Shown: piece by piece, positions 28,154 through 36,421 of the stretch
Position numbering within the stretch: position 1 is the stretch's first letter
Layout of the letters: the number at the start of each line of letters is the position of its first letter
Assembly: GCA_927353735.1 (NCBI GenBank)
Contig: CAKMIA010000002.1
Span: 62,001-126,000, forward strand
DNA: 64,000 nucleotides
Direction of reading: 5' to 3'
Origin: an uncultured Veillonellaceae bacterium
GTDB lineage: Bacteria; Bacillota; Negativicutes; Veillonellales; Dialisteraceae
Notes under the pieces: model-generated
Seen by the model: only the letters and a program-made list of their open reading frames with translations
Told to the model about the DNA's origin: nothing
Databases searched by the model: none
Made by a program: the position numbers and the translations under genes

Positions 28154-29419
28154 TCAGAGGGCGGTGAACAGATCCTGCAGGAGGAGCAGGTTGAAGAAGG
28201 TCACCAGCAGGCCGATGCCCCAGAGGATCACCTTCGTTACCGGGCGGTTGGCGTAGCGGCCCATGACGCGCTTCGACGAGGTGAGGTAGAGCTGGGTGAA
28301 AATCGTGAAGGGGAGCTGGATGCTGAGGAAGGTCTGCGACCAGATGAGCCCTTCGAAGGGGGACTCGATGAAGAGTATGAGAAGAAATGCGGGAATCATG
28401 GTGAGGAGAGAGCCGATCTTCGTGTGCCGGTCCGCCGAGTCGTAAGGCTCGCCGACCATACCGGCGAAGATACAGCCCCCCGCCATGGAGGAGGTGAGGC
28501 TGGCGGCGATACCGGCGAAGAGGAGCGCCACGCCGAAAATGTCCGCCGAGAGCGGCCCGAGGATGGGCGCGAGCAGGTTCCCCGCCTGAGCGAGGTCATC
28601 CACGATGATGCCGCTGGAGAAAAAGGCCGTGGCGGCGATGAAGATGATGGCGCTGTTGATGGCCCAGCCGACGCCCATGGAAAAGATGGTGTCGATGTAT
28701 TCCGTGCGGAGTTTCTTCTCGATGGTGACAGGGCCGGACAGATGGAACTGCTGGCTCTGGATCACTTCGGAGTGGAGAAACAGATTGTGCGGCATGATGA
28801 CGGAGCCGAGTACGCTCATCACCACCGTCATGGCGCCTGCGGGCAGGATCGGCGTGACCCAGCCGGAGCGCGCCGCCGCCCAGTCCACGGGCACGAGGAA
28901 AATTTCCGCCATGAAGGCGACGCCGATGAGCGATACAAAGAGGACGATGATCTTTTCCACCCGCTGGTAGGAATGGCTGAACTGCAGATACAGGGACAGC
29001 ACCAGCATGAGAAAGGCGCCAATGCGCAGGGGGACGCCGAAGAGCATCTGCAGGGCGATGGCGCCGCCGAGGAGCTCCGCCAGCGCCGTGGAGACCGCGG
29101 CGAGCATGGCCGTGGTGAGGATGAAATTTTTCAGCGGACGGTTCATGTACGCCGTGGCCGCCTCGGAGAGACATTTCCCGGAGACGATGCCCAGATGGGC
29201 CGCATTGTGCTGAAGGATGATGAGCATGATCGTGGAGATGGTCACCACCCAGAGAAGCTGATACCCGTAGGTGGAGCCGGCGGCGATGTTCGAGGCCCAG
29301 TTGCCCGGGTCGACGAAGCCGACGGCCACGATGAGGCCGGGACCGAGAGATTTGAAGATATCCAGATAGGCGGAGAGCTTTGGCTTCTCCCGGTCGCGCC
29401 AGAATTCTTTCCAGTTCAT
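28154..29419 (-). CDS. mntH: NRAMP-family Mn2+/Fe2+ transporter
   Basis: Proton-coupled import of manganese or iron. The 421-residue protein has about 11 membrane segments. The metal-binding DPGN of segment 1 is at residues 37-40 and the MPH motif of segment 6 is in SVIMPHNLFLHSE. A dyad operator of the DtxR/MntR type overlaps the start of transcription (29442-29463). The start at 29419 has AAAGGAA upstream on the minus strand. Confidence 0.93.
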   Translation of the reverse strand: MNWKEFWRDREKPKLSAYLDIFKSLGPGLIVAVGFVDPGNWASNIAAGSTYGYQLLWVVTISTIMLIILQHNAAHLGIVSGKCLSEAATAYMNRPLKNFILTTAMLAAVSTALAELLGGAIALQMLFGVPLRIGAFLMLVLSLYLQFSHSYQRVEKIIVLFVSLIGVAFMAEIFLVPVDWAAARSGWVTPILPAGAMTVVMSVLGSVIMPHNLFLHSEVIQSQQFHLSGPVTIEKKLRTEYIDTIFSMGVGWAINSAIIFIAATAFFSSGIIVDDLAQAGNLLAPILGPLSADIFGVALLFAGIAASLTSSMAGGCIFAGMVGEPYDSADRHTKIGSLLTMIPAFLLILFIESPFEGLIWSQTFLSIQLPFTIFTQLYLTSSKRVMGRYANRPVTKVILWGIGLLVTFFNLLLLQDLFTAL

Positions 29420-29441
29420 AGAACGATTCCTTTCTATTTAA

Positions 29442-29463
29442 TTTAGGCAAGGCTAAACCTAAA
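29442..29463 (-). promoter_or_regulatory. DtxR/MntR-type operator of mntH
   Basis: A 22-base dyad with perfect outer arms TTTAGG..CCTAAA; read on the gene strand the core TTAGGTTTAGCCTTGCCTAA closely resembles the DtxR/IdeR/MntR consensus. It begins four bases downstream of the -10 box, an ideal position for repression by a metal-loaded repressor. Confidence 0.75.
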
Positions 29464-29466
29464 CAG

Positions 29467-29472
29467 ATTATA
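29467..29472 (-). promoter_or_regulatory. -10 box of mntH
   Basis: TATAAT on the minus strand, 48 bases before the start codon. Confidence 0.65.
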
Positions 29473-29521
29473 CCGCATTTTGACGGGAAGGTACAGAGCG
29501 GGATGCACGGTGGAACAGGTG

Positions 29522-29530
29522 TAGTATAAT
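29522..29530 (+). promoter_or_regulatory. -10 box of sppA
   Basis: Perfect TATAAT in GTAGTATAAT, 45 bases before sppA; the same 10-mer recurs at 34921 and 36385. Confidence 0.6.
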
Positions 29531-29575
29531 AAGGAAATCAGAAAAGCCGGAAGGCGGTAAAGAAAGGACATTTGC

Positions 29576-30517
29576 ATGCAGAGAAGCTATACAAGGCGGC
29601 AGCTGCTGGTGCTCCTGCTGGCAGCGGTGCTCATAGTGGCGGCGGCGCTCACCTTTTTCCTACGGGGCGGAGTGCGGGAGCCGGTGAATCAGGATTATGT
29701 GGCGGTCATCCGTATCGATGGGACCATTTACGGAGGACAGGACGGCGGCGGACTGCTCGCTCAGCAGCAGGGCGCGGCCAGTGAACGGGTCATGAAGGAG
29801 CTCCGTCAGGCGCGGCTCGACCCGCACGCCAGGGCGGTGCTCCTGCGCATCAATTCGCCGGGCGGCTCTGCCGCGGCGGCCCAGGAGATCGCCGAGGAAG
29901 TGGACAAGGTGCGCAGCGGCGGCAAGCCCGTGGTGGTCTCCATGGGGGACCTCTGCGCGAGCGCCGGCTACTGGATCGCCTGCCGCGGGGATTATCTCTT
30001 CGCCAATTCGGCGAGCATGACCGGCAGCATCGGCGTCTACATCGACTACAACAATATCGGAGAGCTCATGGACAAGCTGGGCATCCGCAATGAAAAGATC
30101 AAGAGCGGCGAGCACAAGGACATCCTCTCCATGTTCCGCCCCATGACGGAGGAGGAACGGGCGCTACTCCAGCAGATGGTGAATGACATCTACGGCCAGT
30201 TCGTCCGCGTCGTCGCCGACGGCCGCGGCATGGACGAGGCGAAGGTGCGCTCCCTCGCGGACGGCCGAATCTTCACGGGCCGTCAGGCGCTGGACGCGGG
30301 CCTCATCGACGCGCTGGGCAATTATTACGACGCCCTGAGCTACGCCGGCAGCCGCGCAGGCTTCGGCGACGGTGATGTGCCGGTGCGCACCTACGGAGAG
30401 GCCCGTCCGCTCGCAGGGCTCCTGTCGTCGGAGCTGAACGGCGCGGGGAGCCGCATGGCAGACGGCCTGATGGACCGGATCGGCCGGGCGGCGGACAATG
30501 CCCCGGCAGTGAAATAA
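29576..30517 (+). CDS. sppA: Signal peptide peptidase SppA (protease IV family)
   Basis: Membrane-bound serine/lysine protease that degrades cleaved signal peptides. One N-terminal membrane anchor lies at about residues 9-29. The 313-residue length is the short SppA form of Gram-positives. The nucleophile is Ser129 in LCASAGYW and the general base Lys181 in SGEHKDILS, at the expected 52-residue distance. AAAGGACATTTGC precedes the ATG. A Yip1-like membrane gene follows 10 bases later. Confidence 0.93.
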   Translation: MQRSYTRRQLLVLLLAAVLIVAAALTFFLRGGVREPVNQDYVAVIRIDGTIYGGQDGGGLLAQQQGAASERVMKELRQARLDPHARAVLLRINSPGGSAAAAQEIAEEVDKVRSGGKPVVVSMGDLCASAGYWIACRGDYLFANSASMTGSIGVYIDYNNIGELMDKLGIRNEKIKSGEHKDILSMFRPMTEEERALLQQMVNDIYGQFVRVVADGRGMDEAKVRSLADGRIFTGRQALDAGLIDALGNYYDALSYAGSRAGFGDGDVPVRTYGEARPLAGLLSSELNGAGSRMADGLMDRIGRAADNAPAVK

Positions 30518-30527
30518 GGAGGGACCC

Positions 30528-31115
30528 ATGAATTATTTTCTCGACCTGATGTATCAGCTCCTCGCCGCACCGCGGCAGGCGCTCCGCACGGTCACCCGCG
30601 GGGAGAAGCTGCGGCAGGCGGCCCTGCTGTGGCTGTTCGTGAATTTCCTGCTCTCCCTGTCGGCCATTCTGGAAGGGCCGGAGCTGATGACCCGCTTCTT
30701 CCTGAGCGTGATCGTCCTCGGCATGGGCCTCTTCCTGCACAGCGCCGTTATCGACTACTGCGCGGGCTTCCTCGGAGGACGGGGGACGGCCAAGGGCATC
30801 ACCGCCGGATTCATGGCGGCGTCCTTCCCGTATGCCTTCGCTGTATTCGGCTCCCTCTTCGGGGCGGCCTTCGGCTTCGGCGAGAGCCTCCTCGCGTCGG
30901 TGCTCTTCCTTTGGAGCTTCGTGCTGGACGTGACCGCCATCAGCGAGAACTACGGCTTCTCCACCGGGAAAGCCCTGCTGGTGGCGCTCATCCCGTATCT
31001 GCTCTTCGCGGTGTTCTTCATGGGCCTCTTCTTCGCGGGCCTTGCGGCGGCCGTTTCCGGCCTCGCGCAGATGGACGACGCGGCCCTCATGGAGGGCGTG
31101 ATCCAGAGCATCTGA
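30528..31115 (+). CDS. Yip1-domain integral membrane protein
   Basis: A 195-residue protein with about five hydrophobic segments between residues 30 and 190. The start (YQLLAAPRQALRTV) and the pattern of helices resemble the Yip1/YckF superfamily (PF04893), whose bacterial role is unknown. AAGGAGGGACCC precedes the ATG. It is co-transcribed with sppA, hinting at membrane quality control, but that is context only. Confidence 0.65.
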   Translation: MNYFLDLMYQLLAAPRQALRTVTRGEKLRQAALLWLFVNFLLSLSAILEGPELMTRFFLSVIVLGMGLFLHSAVIDYCAGFLGGRGTAKGITAGFMAASFPYAFAVFGSLFGAAFGFGESLLASVLFLWSFVLDVTAISENYGFSTGKALLVALIPYLLFAVFFMGLFFAGLAAAVSGLAQMDDAALMEGVIQSI

Positions 31116-31148
31116 GGCGCTCCGGCAATTTCCACTTGTATCTCTATA

Positions 31149-31157
31149 TGGTATAAT
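31149..31157 (+). promoter_or_regulatory. Extended -10 promoter of glmS
   Basis: TGGTATAAT with a TTTCCA -35 candidate 17 bases upstream. The roughly 95-base leader has a small AGCCG/CGGCT hairpin (31194-31213); no glmS ribozyme core was found. Confidence 0.6.
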
Positions 31158-31255
31158 GAACAAGTATATGTTTCCCTTTTAGGAATCAATGCGCAGCCGT
31201 CTCCGGGCGGCTTCTGTGAAAATACACTGAAAGCAACAGTAAGGAGGATTCATTT

Positions 31256-33082
31256 ATGTGCGGTATTGTAGGCTATACAGGCAAAGGAGAAGCGTCGGAG
31301 TTCCTCGTTGACGGACTTCGCCGTCTCGAATACCGTGGGTATGATTCCGCTGGGATCGCCGTCTACACCGGCGATGAGATCCAGATCGAGAAGAAAGAAG
31401 GGCGGCTCGCCAATCTGGAAGCGGCGCTGAAGGACGCTCCGCTCCGGGGCCATACCGGCATCGGGCATACCCGCTGGGCGACGCACGGCGCTCCGTCGGA
31501 CCGGAACGCCCATCCGCACGGCGACTGCCGCAACCATTTCGTCATCGTCCATAACGGCATCATCGAAAATTACATGCAGCTCAAGCAGGACCTCATCGCC
31601 AAGGGCCACACCTTCAAGTCCGACACGGACTCCGAAGTGGCGGCGCATCTGGCAGAGGAGCTCGACGACGGAGATTTCCTTTCCACCGTACGGAAGGTGC
31701 TCAGATCCGTCACCGGCACCTACACGCTGCTCTTCATGGACAAGGATGATCCCGATACGATCATCTGCTCGAAGAAGGACAACCCGCTCATCATCGGCCT
31801 CGGCAATGGCGAAAACTTCATCGCCTCCGACATCCCGGCCATCATCAGCCGCACCCGCCGCATCTACGTCCTCGACGACGGCGAGATCGCCGTGGTGAAG
31901 CCCGACAGCGTCACCGTCTACGGCGCGGATGGCCTGCCCATCTCCAAGAAGGTGCAGGAAGTGACCTGGACCGCCGAAGCGGCAGAGAAGGGCGGCTACC
32001 CGCACTTCATGCTGAAGGAGATCTACGAACAGCCCAAGGCCGTGCGCGATACCGTCAAGATCCACGCCGGCGCTCACGGTGAAGTGGTCTTCGACAATCT
32101 GAACTGGACCAAAGCGGATGTGAACACCTTCAGCCACATCCTCATCACCGCCTGCGGCACCGCCTACCATGCGGGCCTCGTGGCGAAATACTACATCGAA
32201 CGGTTCGCCCATATCCCGGTATCCGTGGAGATCGCCTCGGAATACCGCTACAGCCATCCGCTCACCACGGAAGGGACGCTCGCCATCGTGGTGAGCCAGT
32301 CCGGCGAGACCATCGACACGCTGGCGGCGCTCAAGGAAGCGAAGCGCCTCGGCGCGCAGAGTCTGGCCGTGACGAACTCCATCGGCTCCTCCATCGCCCG
32401 TGAAGCGGACTACACCATCTACACGCTGGCCGGTCCGGAGATCGCCGTGGCGTCCACGAAGGCCTACACCACCCAGCTGGTGGCCCTCCTGCTGCTGGCG
32501 CTCTACATGGGTCAGGTGAAGGGCACCGTTTCTCAGGAAGAAGCGGCGCGCATCCTCCGGGCGCTGAACGAGCTGCCGAAGCACATCGAAAAGGTGCTCG
32601 AATCCCGGGACCTCATGGCAGACTTCGCGGACAAGCTCAAGGAAGCGGAGGATATCTTCTATCTGGGCCGCTCCATCGACTACGCCATCGCCATGGAAGG
32701 GGCGCTGAAGCTGAAGGAAATCTCCTACATCCACGCCGAAGCCTACGCCGGCGGCGAACTGAAGCACGGCACTCTCGCCCTCATCACTCCGAAGACCCCG
32801 GTCATCGCCGTGGTGACCCAGAACGAGATCGCCGCGAAGATGTACAGCAACATTCAGGAAGTGCGCGCCCGCGGCGCCGAAGTCATCGGCATCGGCTACG
32901 ACGACGACACGGAGATCGAGAAATACACCACCTCTGTGGTGCGCATCCCCAGAGTGGACGAATTCATTGCTCCGATCCTGTCCGTCATCCCCATGCAGCT
33001 TCTCGCGTACTACACCGGCATCAAGAGAGGAAACGATGTGGATAAGCCGCGCAATCTGGCAAAATCCGTCACCGTCGAATAA
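31256..33082 (+). CDS. glmS: Glutamine-fructose-6-phosphate aminotransferase (isomerizing)
   Basis: Produces glucosamine-6-phosphate for peptidoglycan and lipid A/teichoic precursors. The 608-residue protein has the Ntn glutaminase domain starting CGIVGYTG with Cys2 as nucleophile, LEYRGYDSAG, THGAPSDRNAHPH and two SIS domains (SQSGETIDTLAAL; STKAYTTQL). The C-terminus KPRNLAKSVTVE is the canonical end. AAGGAGGATTCATTT precedes the ATG. Confidence 0.96.
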   Translation: MCGIVGYTGKGEASEFLVDGLRRLEYRGYDSAGIAVYTGDEIQIEKKEGRLANLEAALKDAPLRGHTGIGHTRWATHGAPSDRNAHPHGDCRNHFVIVHNGIIENYMQLKQDLIAKGHTFKSDTDSEVAAHLAEELDDGDFLSTVRKVLRSVTGTYTLLFMDKDDPDTIICSKKDNPLIIGLGNGENFIASDIPAIISRTRRIYVLDDGEIAVVKPDSVTVYGADGLPISKKVQEVTWTAEAAEKGGYPHFMLKEIYEQPKAVRDTVKIHAGAHGEVVFDNLNWTKADVNTFSHILITACGTAYHAGLVAKYYIERFAHIPVSVEIASEYRYSHPLTTEGTLAIVVSQSGETIDTLAALKEAKRLGAQSLAVTNSIGSSIAREADYTIYTLAGPEIAVASTKAYTTQLVALLLLALYMGQVKGTVSQEEAARILRALNELPKHIEKVLESRDLMADFADKLKEAEDIFYLGRSIDYAIAMEGALKLKEISYIHAEAYAGGELKHGTLALITPKTPVIAVVTQNEIAAKMYSNIQEVRARGAEVIGIGYDDDTEIEKYTTSVVRIPRVDEFIAPILSVIPMQLLAYYTGIKRGNDVDKPRNLAKSVTVE

Positions 33083-33101
33083 ATTTCACACATCTCCAGA
33101 G

Positions 33102-33131
33102 ACGCTGATTTCCAGAAGGAGTCAGCGTTTC
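33102..33131 (+). terminator. Weak hairpin between glmS and trpS
   Basis: ACGCTGA/TCAGCGT stem with a 13-base loop but only three T; probably partial termination. Confidence 0.4.
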
Positions 33132-33154
33132 GTCCAGCCAAGGAGGCAATCATC

Positions 33155-34147
33155 ATGGATACCATATTTTCCGGCATTCAGCCGAGCGGCGATCTGACCC
33201 TCGGCAACTATCTGGGAGCGCTGAAAAATTTCATCCCCTTCCAGGATACGGCAGAATGCTACTACTGCATCGTCAATCAGCACGCCATCACCGTGCCGCA
33301 GGACCCGCAGCAGCTGCATGAACGGACCCGCAATCTGGCCGCCCTCTACATCGCGGCCGGCCTCGATCCGAAGAAGGCCACCATTTTCGTACAGTCCGAA
33401 GTTCCGGAGCACGCCCAGCTCGGCTGGATGATCATCTGCACCGCCTACGTGGGCGAGATGGAACGCATGACCCAGTACAAATCGAAGGCGCGCAAGGAAG
33501 AAGCGAAGGAAGGCTTCATTCCGCTGGGACTGCTCACCTATCCGCCGCTCATGGCAGCGGACATCCTGCTCTATCAGGCCAATCTGGTGCCCGTCGGCGA
33601 GGACCAGCGCCAGCACATGGAGATCACCCGCGATCTGGCAGAGCGGTTCAACCGGAAATACGGCGAAGTATTCACCCTGCCGGAAATGTGGGCACCCAAG
33701 GGCGGCGCCCGCGTCATGAGCCTTCAGGACCCCACCAGCAAGATGAGCAAGTCCGACGACAACGACATGGCCACCATCCATATGCTGGATGAACCGGATG
33801 TGATCGTGAAGAAGATCAAACGGGCCGTCACCGACTCTCTGGGCCATGTCCATTACGACAAGGAAAACCAGCCCGGCATTTCCAACCTCATGAGCATCCA
33901 TGCTGCCGTCTCCGGCAAGAGCTTCGATGAGATCGAGGCCATGTACGAGGGACAGGGCTACGGCGTATTCAAGAAGGACGTGGCCGACCTCGTGGTCGGG
34001 GAAATGTCGCCCATCCTCGCCCGTTATAAAGAACTCATGGGCACCCCCGAGCTGGACGCCATCCTCGACGAAGGCCGGGAAAAGGCGCACGAAAAAGCAC
34101 ACAAGACCTACGACGCGGCCATCCACGCCATGGGCCTCTACCGCTGA
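33155..34147 (+). CDS. trpS: Tryptophan-tRNA ligase
   Basis: Charges tRNA-Trp. The 330-residue class I synthetase has IFSGIQPSGDLTLGNYLGAL (HIGH-like GNYLGAL) at residues 4-22 and the KMSKS loop in PTSKMSKSDDND. AAGGAGGCAATCATC precedes the ATG. The 72-base gap after glmS has no room for a T-box leader. Confidence 0.96.
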   Translation: MDTIFSGIQPSGDLTLGNYLGALKNFIPFQDTAECYYCIVNQHAITVPQDPQQLHERTRNLAALYIAAGLDPKKATIFVQSEVPEHAQLGWMIICTAYVGEMERMTQYKSKARKEEAKEGFIPLGLLTYPPLMAADILLYQANLVPVGEDQRQHMEITRDLAERFNRKYGEVFTLPEMWAPKGGARVMSLQDPTSKMSKSDDNDMATIHMLDEPDVIVKKIKRAVTDSLGHVHYDKENQPGISNLMSIHAAVSGKSFDEIEAMYEGQGYGVFKKDVADLVVGEMSPILARYKELMGTPELDAILDEGREKAHEKAHKTYDAAIHAMGLYR

Positions 34148-34162
34148 GACCACGCAAAAGAA

Positions 34163-34193
34163 AAAGCAGAAGCACAAAGCCTCTGCTTTTTTT
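34163..34193. terminator. Bidirectional terminator between trpS and the TPR lipoprotein gene
   Basis: AAAGCAGAAGC-ACAAA-GCCTCTGCTTT with A and T runs on the two sides. Confidence 0.85.
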
Positions 34194-34202
34194 GCTGGAT
34201 AT

Positions 34203-34850
34203 TTACCGGACCAGCGCGTCGAATTCCGCGTCCCCGTGGAGCCACTGGAAATGATCCTGCACGGCCGCCTCGGGCTTCACCTCCGCCGGGGCCAGCGTGA
34301 CCGCCTGTTTCAGCCAGAAAAGGGCCTGCTCCCGGTCCCGCATATCCGAATAATTGGTGGCGATGCCGTAGAGGGACCACACATTCTGCGGGTCCGCCTC
34401 GAGCACCTTCCGGAAAGCGTCGATGGATTCCTCGTAGTGGCCGCCGAGCTTCAGCGCCATCGCCAGATCATAGGAGCCCTGCACATAGTCCGGGTAGAGC
34501 GCCAGCGCCTGCCGCACCAGCGTCACGCCCTCATCGGGGGACCCGTCGAAAGCGATGAGAAGCCCCCGAAGCGCCAGCGCCTCATAATTTTTGTCCGACT
34601 GCCCGAGAGCCTCTCCGGTGAGAGCCAGCGCCCGCGCCGCATCGCCCGCACCGTACGCCGCCAGCGCATCCCGGGAGAGAGCCGCCGATGCCTCGGGGAT
34701 CACCGGCGGCTCTGCCTTCGTCGGGACCGGCGCCGCCTCCTCTGCCATGGGGACGACCTGCGGCGGGCCCGACGGGGCCGAAGGCTCACCGGGCGCACCA
34801 CAGCCGCCGAGGAACAACGCCGAAGCGAGAAACAGAGCCGCATATTTCAT
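34203..34850 (-). CDS. TPR-repeat lipoprotein of unknown function
   Basis: A 215-residue exported protein. The signal ends in LFLGGC (Cys17). A Pro/Ala/Glu-rich linker (18-58) leads to about four tetratricopeptide repeats, for example EALALRGLLIAFDGSPDEGV, AMALKLGGHYEESIDAFRKV and LYGIATNYSDMRDREQALFW. TPRs bind partner proteins; no specific partner is suggested. AGGAGGTATCCTCT precedes the ATG on the minus strand, and TACAAT (plus-strand 34878-34883) is a likely -10 box. Confidence 0.8.
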   Translation of the reverse strand: MKYAALFLASALFLGGCGAPGEPSAPSGPPQVVPMAEEAAPVPTKAEPPVIPEASAALSRDALAAYGAGDAARALALTGEALGQSDKNYEALALRGLLIAFDGSPDEGVTLVRQALALYPDYVQGSYDLAMALKLGGHYEESIDAFRKVLEADPQNVWSLYGIATNYSDMRDREQALFWLKQAVTLAPAEVKPEAAVQDHFQWLHGDAEFDALVR

Positions 34851-34877
34851 AGAGGATACCTCCTGCCTTTTTCTGTT

Positions 34878-34883
34878 ATTGTA
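34878..34883 (-). promoter_or_regulatory. -10 box of the TPR lipoprotein gene
   Basis: TACAAT on the minus strand, 28 bases before the start codon. Confidence 0.45.
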
Positions 34884-34920
34884 CGGACAGGGGAGAGGCC
34901 GCGCAAGACCGGCGCTCCCT

Positions 34921-34935
34921 GTAGTATAATGAAAA
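34921..34935 (+). repeat. Left copy of the 15-bp direct repeat flanking the Panacea module
   Basis: GTAGTATAATGAAAA, identical to 36385-36399. It includes a TATAAT box (34925-34930) that would drive the Panacea gene. Confidence 0.75.
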
Positions 34936-35001
34936 AAACAGTTTTGATATTTGGCGTTTTAATTTTGTTATAAACGAAATTTAGTAAATGGAGAGGTAAG
35001 A

Positions 35002-35472
35002 ATGATGAAAGCGCCATATGATGTACTTGATGTATGCAGATATGTCATTGGTTATTGTAATGCTAATGATTATCCTATTTCGAATTTAAAATTACAGAAA
35101 TTGTTGTATTTTATCCAAGCTTATTTTTTGACACAATTGGGAAGACCTTGCTTCGCTGAAGATATTGAAGCTTGGGACTTTGGTCCTGTAGTTCCAGAAG
35201 CCTATCATCAATATAAGCAGTTTGGTGCTGGCTCTATCCCGTATGTTTTCAATGATCCGGAAAATTGGAATACAAAAAATATAGATGATGATGATAAAGA
35301 ATATATTTGTCAGGTATTGGATGCATTGGCAAAATTTTCAGCTACAGATTTAGTAACTGTTACACATAGACAAGATCCGTGGAAGAACGTATACGATTCA
35401 ACAAAATATCATATTAAAATTACAAATGAGTCAATAAAAAAGTATTTTGATAGGCTGAATAATGAACGATAA
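35002..35472 (+). CDS. Panacea (SocA/DUF4065)-domain antitoxin-like protein
   Basis: A 156-residue protein of the Panacea family, known as the antitoxin half of very diverse toxin-antitoxin pairs (and as the ClpXP adaptor SocA in Caulobacter). Family motifs visible are ISNLKLQKLLYFIQAYFL (26-43), EDIEAWDFGPVVPEAYHQYK (53-72) and VTHRQDPWK (120-128). The gene is strikingly AT-rich compared with its neighbours and uses ATA, TTA and AAA codons freely, a sign of transfer. Two ATGs (35002, 35005) follow GGAGAGG. It overlaps the downstream membrane gene by 11 bases, the usual antitoxin-first order. Neutralisation of that partner is inferred. Confidence 0.85.
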   Translation: MMKAPYDVLDVCRYVIGYCNANDYPISNLKLQKLLYFIQAYFLTQLGRPCFAEDIEAWDFGPVVPEAYHQYKQFGAGSIPYVFNDPENWNTKNIDDDDKEYICQVLDALAKFSATDLVTVTHRQDPWKNVYDSTKYHIKITNESIKKYFDRLNNER

Positions 35473-36340
35473 AGATGAATTTTTACAACAATTGATGAAA
35501 GACTTCCAACAGGCGCTTGGGAATTATGCGAAGGAACAAGAGGAGAGTATCAAACTTAAGCATAGTCGTAAATTTATTACAGATTTATGCAGATCCTTTG
35601 ATCAACCGACCAAAATATATGATCCCAAAAACTCTTATGACATTGTAGATAAATACATGCATAGTCAGGAAAAGTTGCCAAGGATATTATATTCGGAAAT
35701 CAGTAATAATATATTTTCCGCTAATGATAGAATTGGAAACATAATGACTAATCTTGAATGCTTGATTAAATATGCATTGGAAAGCGAGAGCGAGTTGGCG
35801 GATGAGGGTAGTGAACAAGATTATTTAGATAGAGAAGAAACCGTAAAAACTATATTACGTGTGTATGATCATATTCATTTAGCGGCAAGTCAGATTGCTG
35901 CTATGGAGAAAATTGCAAAGGACCAGGGGGATAAAATTCAACAAAGTGTAACAGGCTTTGAAGAAAAAATCGAAAAAATTAAAAATGATTATGAGAAAAA
36001 GGTAGAAAAAGCACAGCAGAACTATGTAACGGTTTTGGGGATGTTCATTGCTATTTTATTGGCAATCGGCGGGATTTTTGCTGAAAGTAGTGCTATTTTT
36101 TCAAATATTGCACAGGCAGATAGTGCAAAGTTTATTCTTACTGTATCAATACTGACCGTTGTTTTAGGTAACATTATATTTTTTATGGCAAACTTTATTG
36201 CAAAAATTAGTGGAGTTAATTCGGAAGTATACGAAAAATGGTGGCTATATTACACAATTGCACTTGTAGCCGGAATTTTATTATCTTACGGACTTTATTT
36301 TATAATGCCTGTTATTCATAAAGCGATTTTAAATATCTGA
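35462..36340 (+). CDS. Coiled-coil protein with three membrane segments, candidate Panacea-associated toxin/effector
   Basis: I do not recognise a named family for this 292-residue protein. Residues 1-150 are helical and charged with no signal peptide; 150-188 form a Lys/Glu coiled coil; hydrophobic segments lie at about 189-207, 224-247 and 262-284, with a short basic C-terminus. The start lies within the last codons of the Panacea gene (11-base overlap), so the pair is translationally coupled. Composition is AT-rich like its partner. Panacea antitoxins are known to pair with membrane-acting toxins, so a membrane-damaging or abortive-infection effector is a reasonable inference, not a proven role. 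Confidence 0.8.
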   Translation: MNDKDEFLQQLMKDFQQALGNYAKEQEESIKLKHSRKFITDLCRSFDQPTKIYDPKNSYDIVDKYMHSQEKLPRILYSEISNNIFSANDRIGNIMTNLECLIKYALESESELADEGSEQDYLDREETVKTILRVYDHIHLAASQIAAMEKIAKDQGDKIQQSVTGFEEKIEKIKNDYEKKVEKAQQNYVTVLGMFIAILLAIGGIFAESSAIFSNIAQADSAKFILTVSILTVVLGNIIFFMANFIAKISGVNSEVYEKWWLYYTIALVAGILLSYGLYFIMPVIHKAILNI

Positions 36341-36384
36341 TACTTTATGAGGCAAAAATAAGAGAAAGGCATTGCAGAATACAC

Positions 36385-36399
36385 GTAGTATAATGAAAA
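36385..36399 (+). repeat. Right copy of the 15-bp direct repeat; also the SDR promoter
   Basis: GTAGTATAATGAAAA, identical to 34921-34935. TATAAT at 36389-36394 lies 28 bases before the SDR start and is its likely -10 box. Confidence 0.75.
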
Positions 36400-36421
36400 G
36401 AAAAACAAAGGAGGCATGACC

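Noticed and set aside
31116-31255. glmS ribozyme in the glmS leader
   Set aside because: The leader after the promoter is only about 95 bases and lacks the conserved ribozyme core and cleavage-site sequence.
33083-33154. T-box leader for trpS
   Set aside because: The gap is 72 bases, too short, and lacks the T-box sequence; the hairpin there fits a weak terminator.
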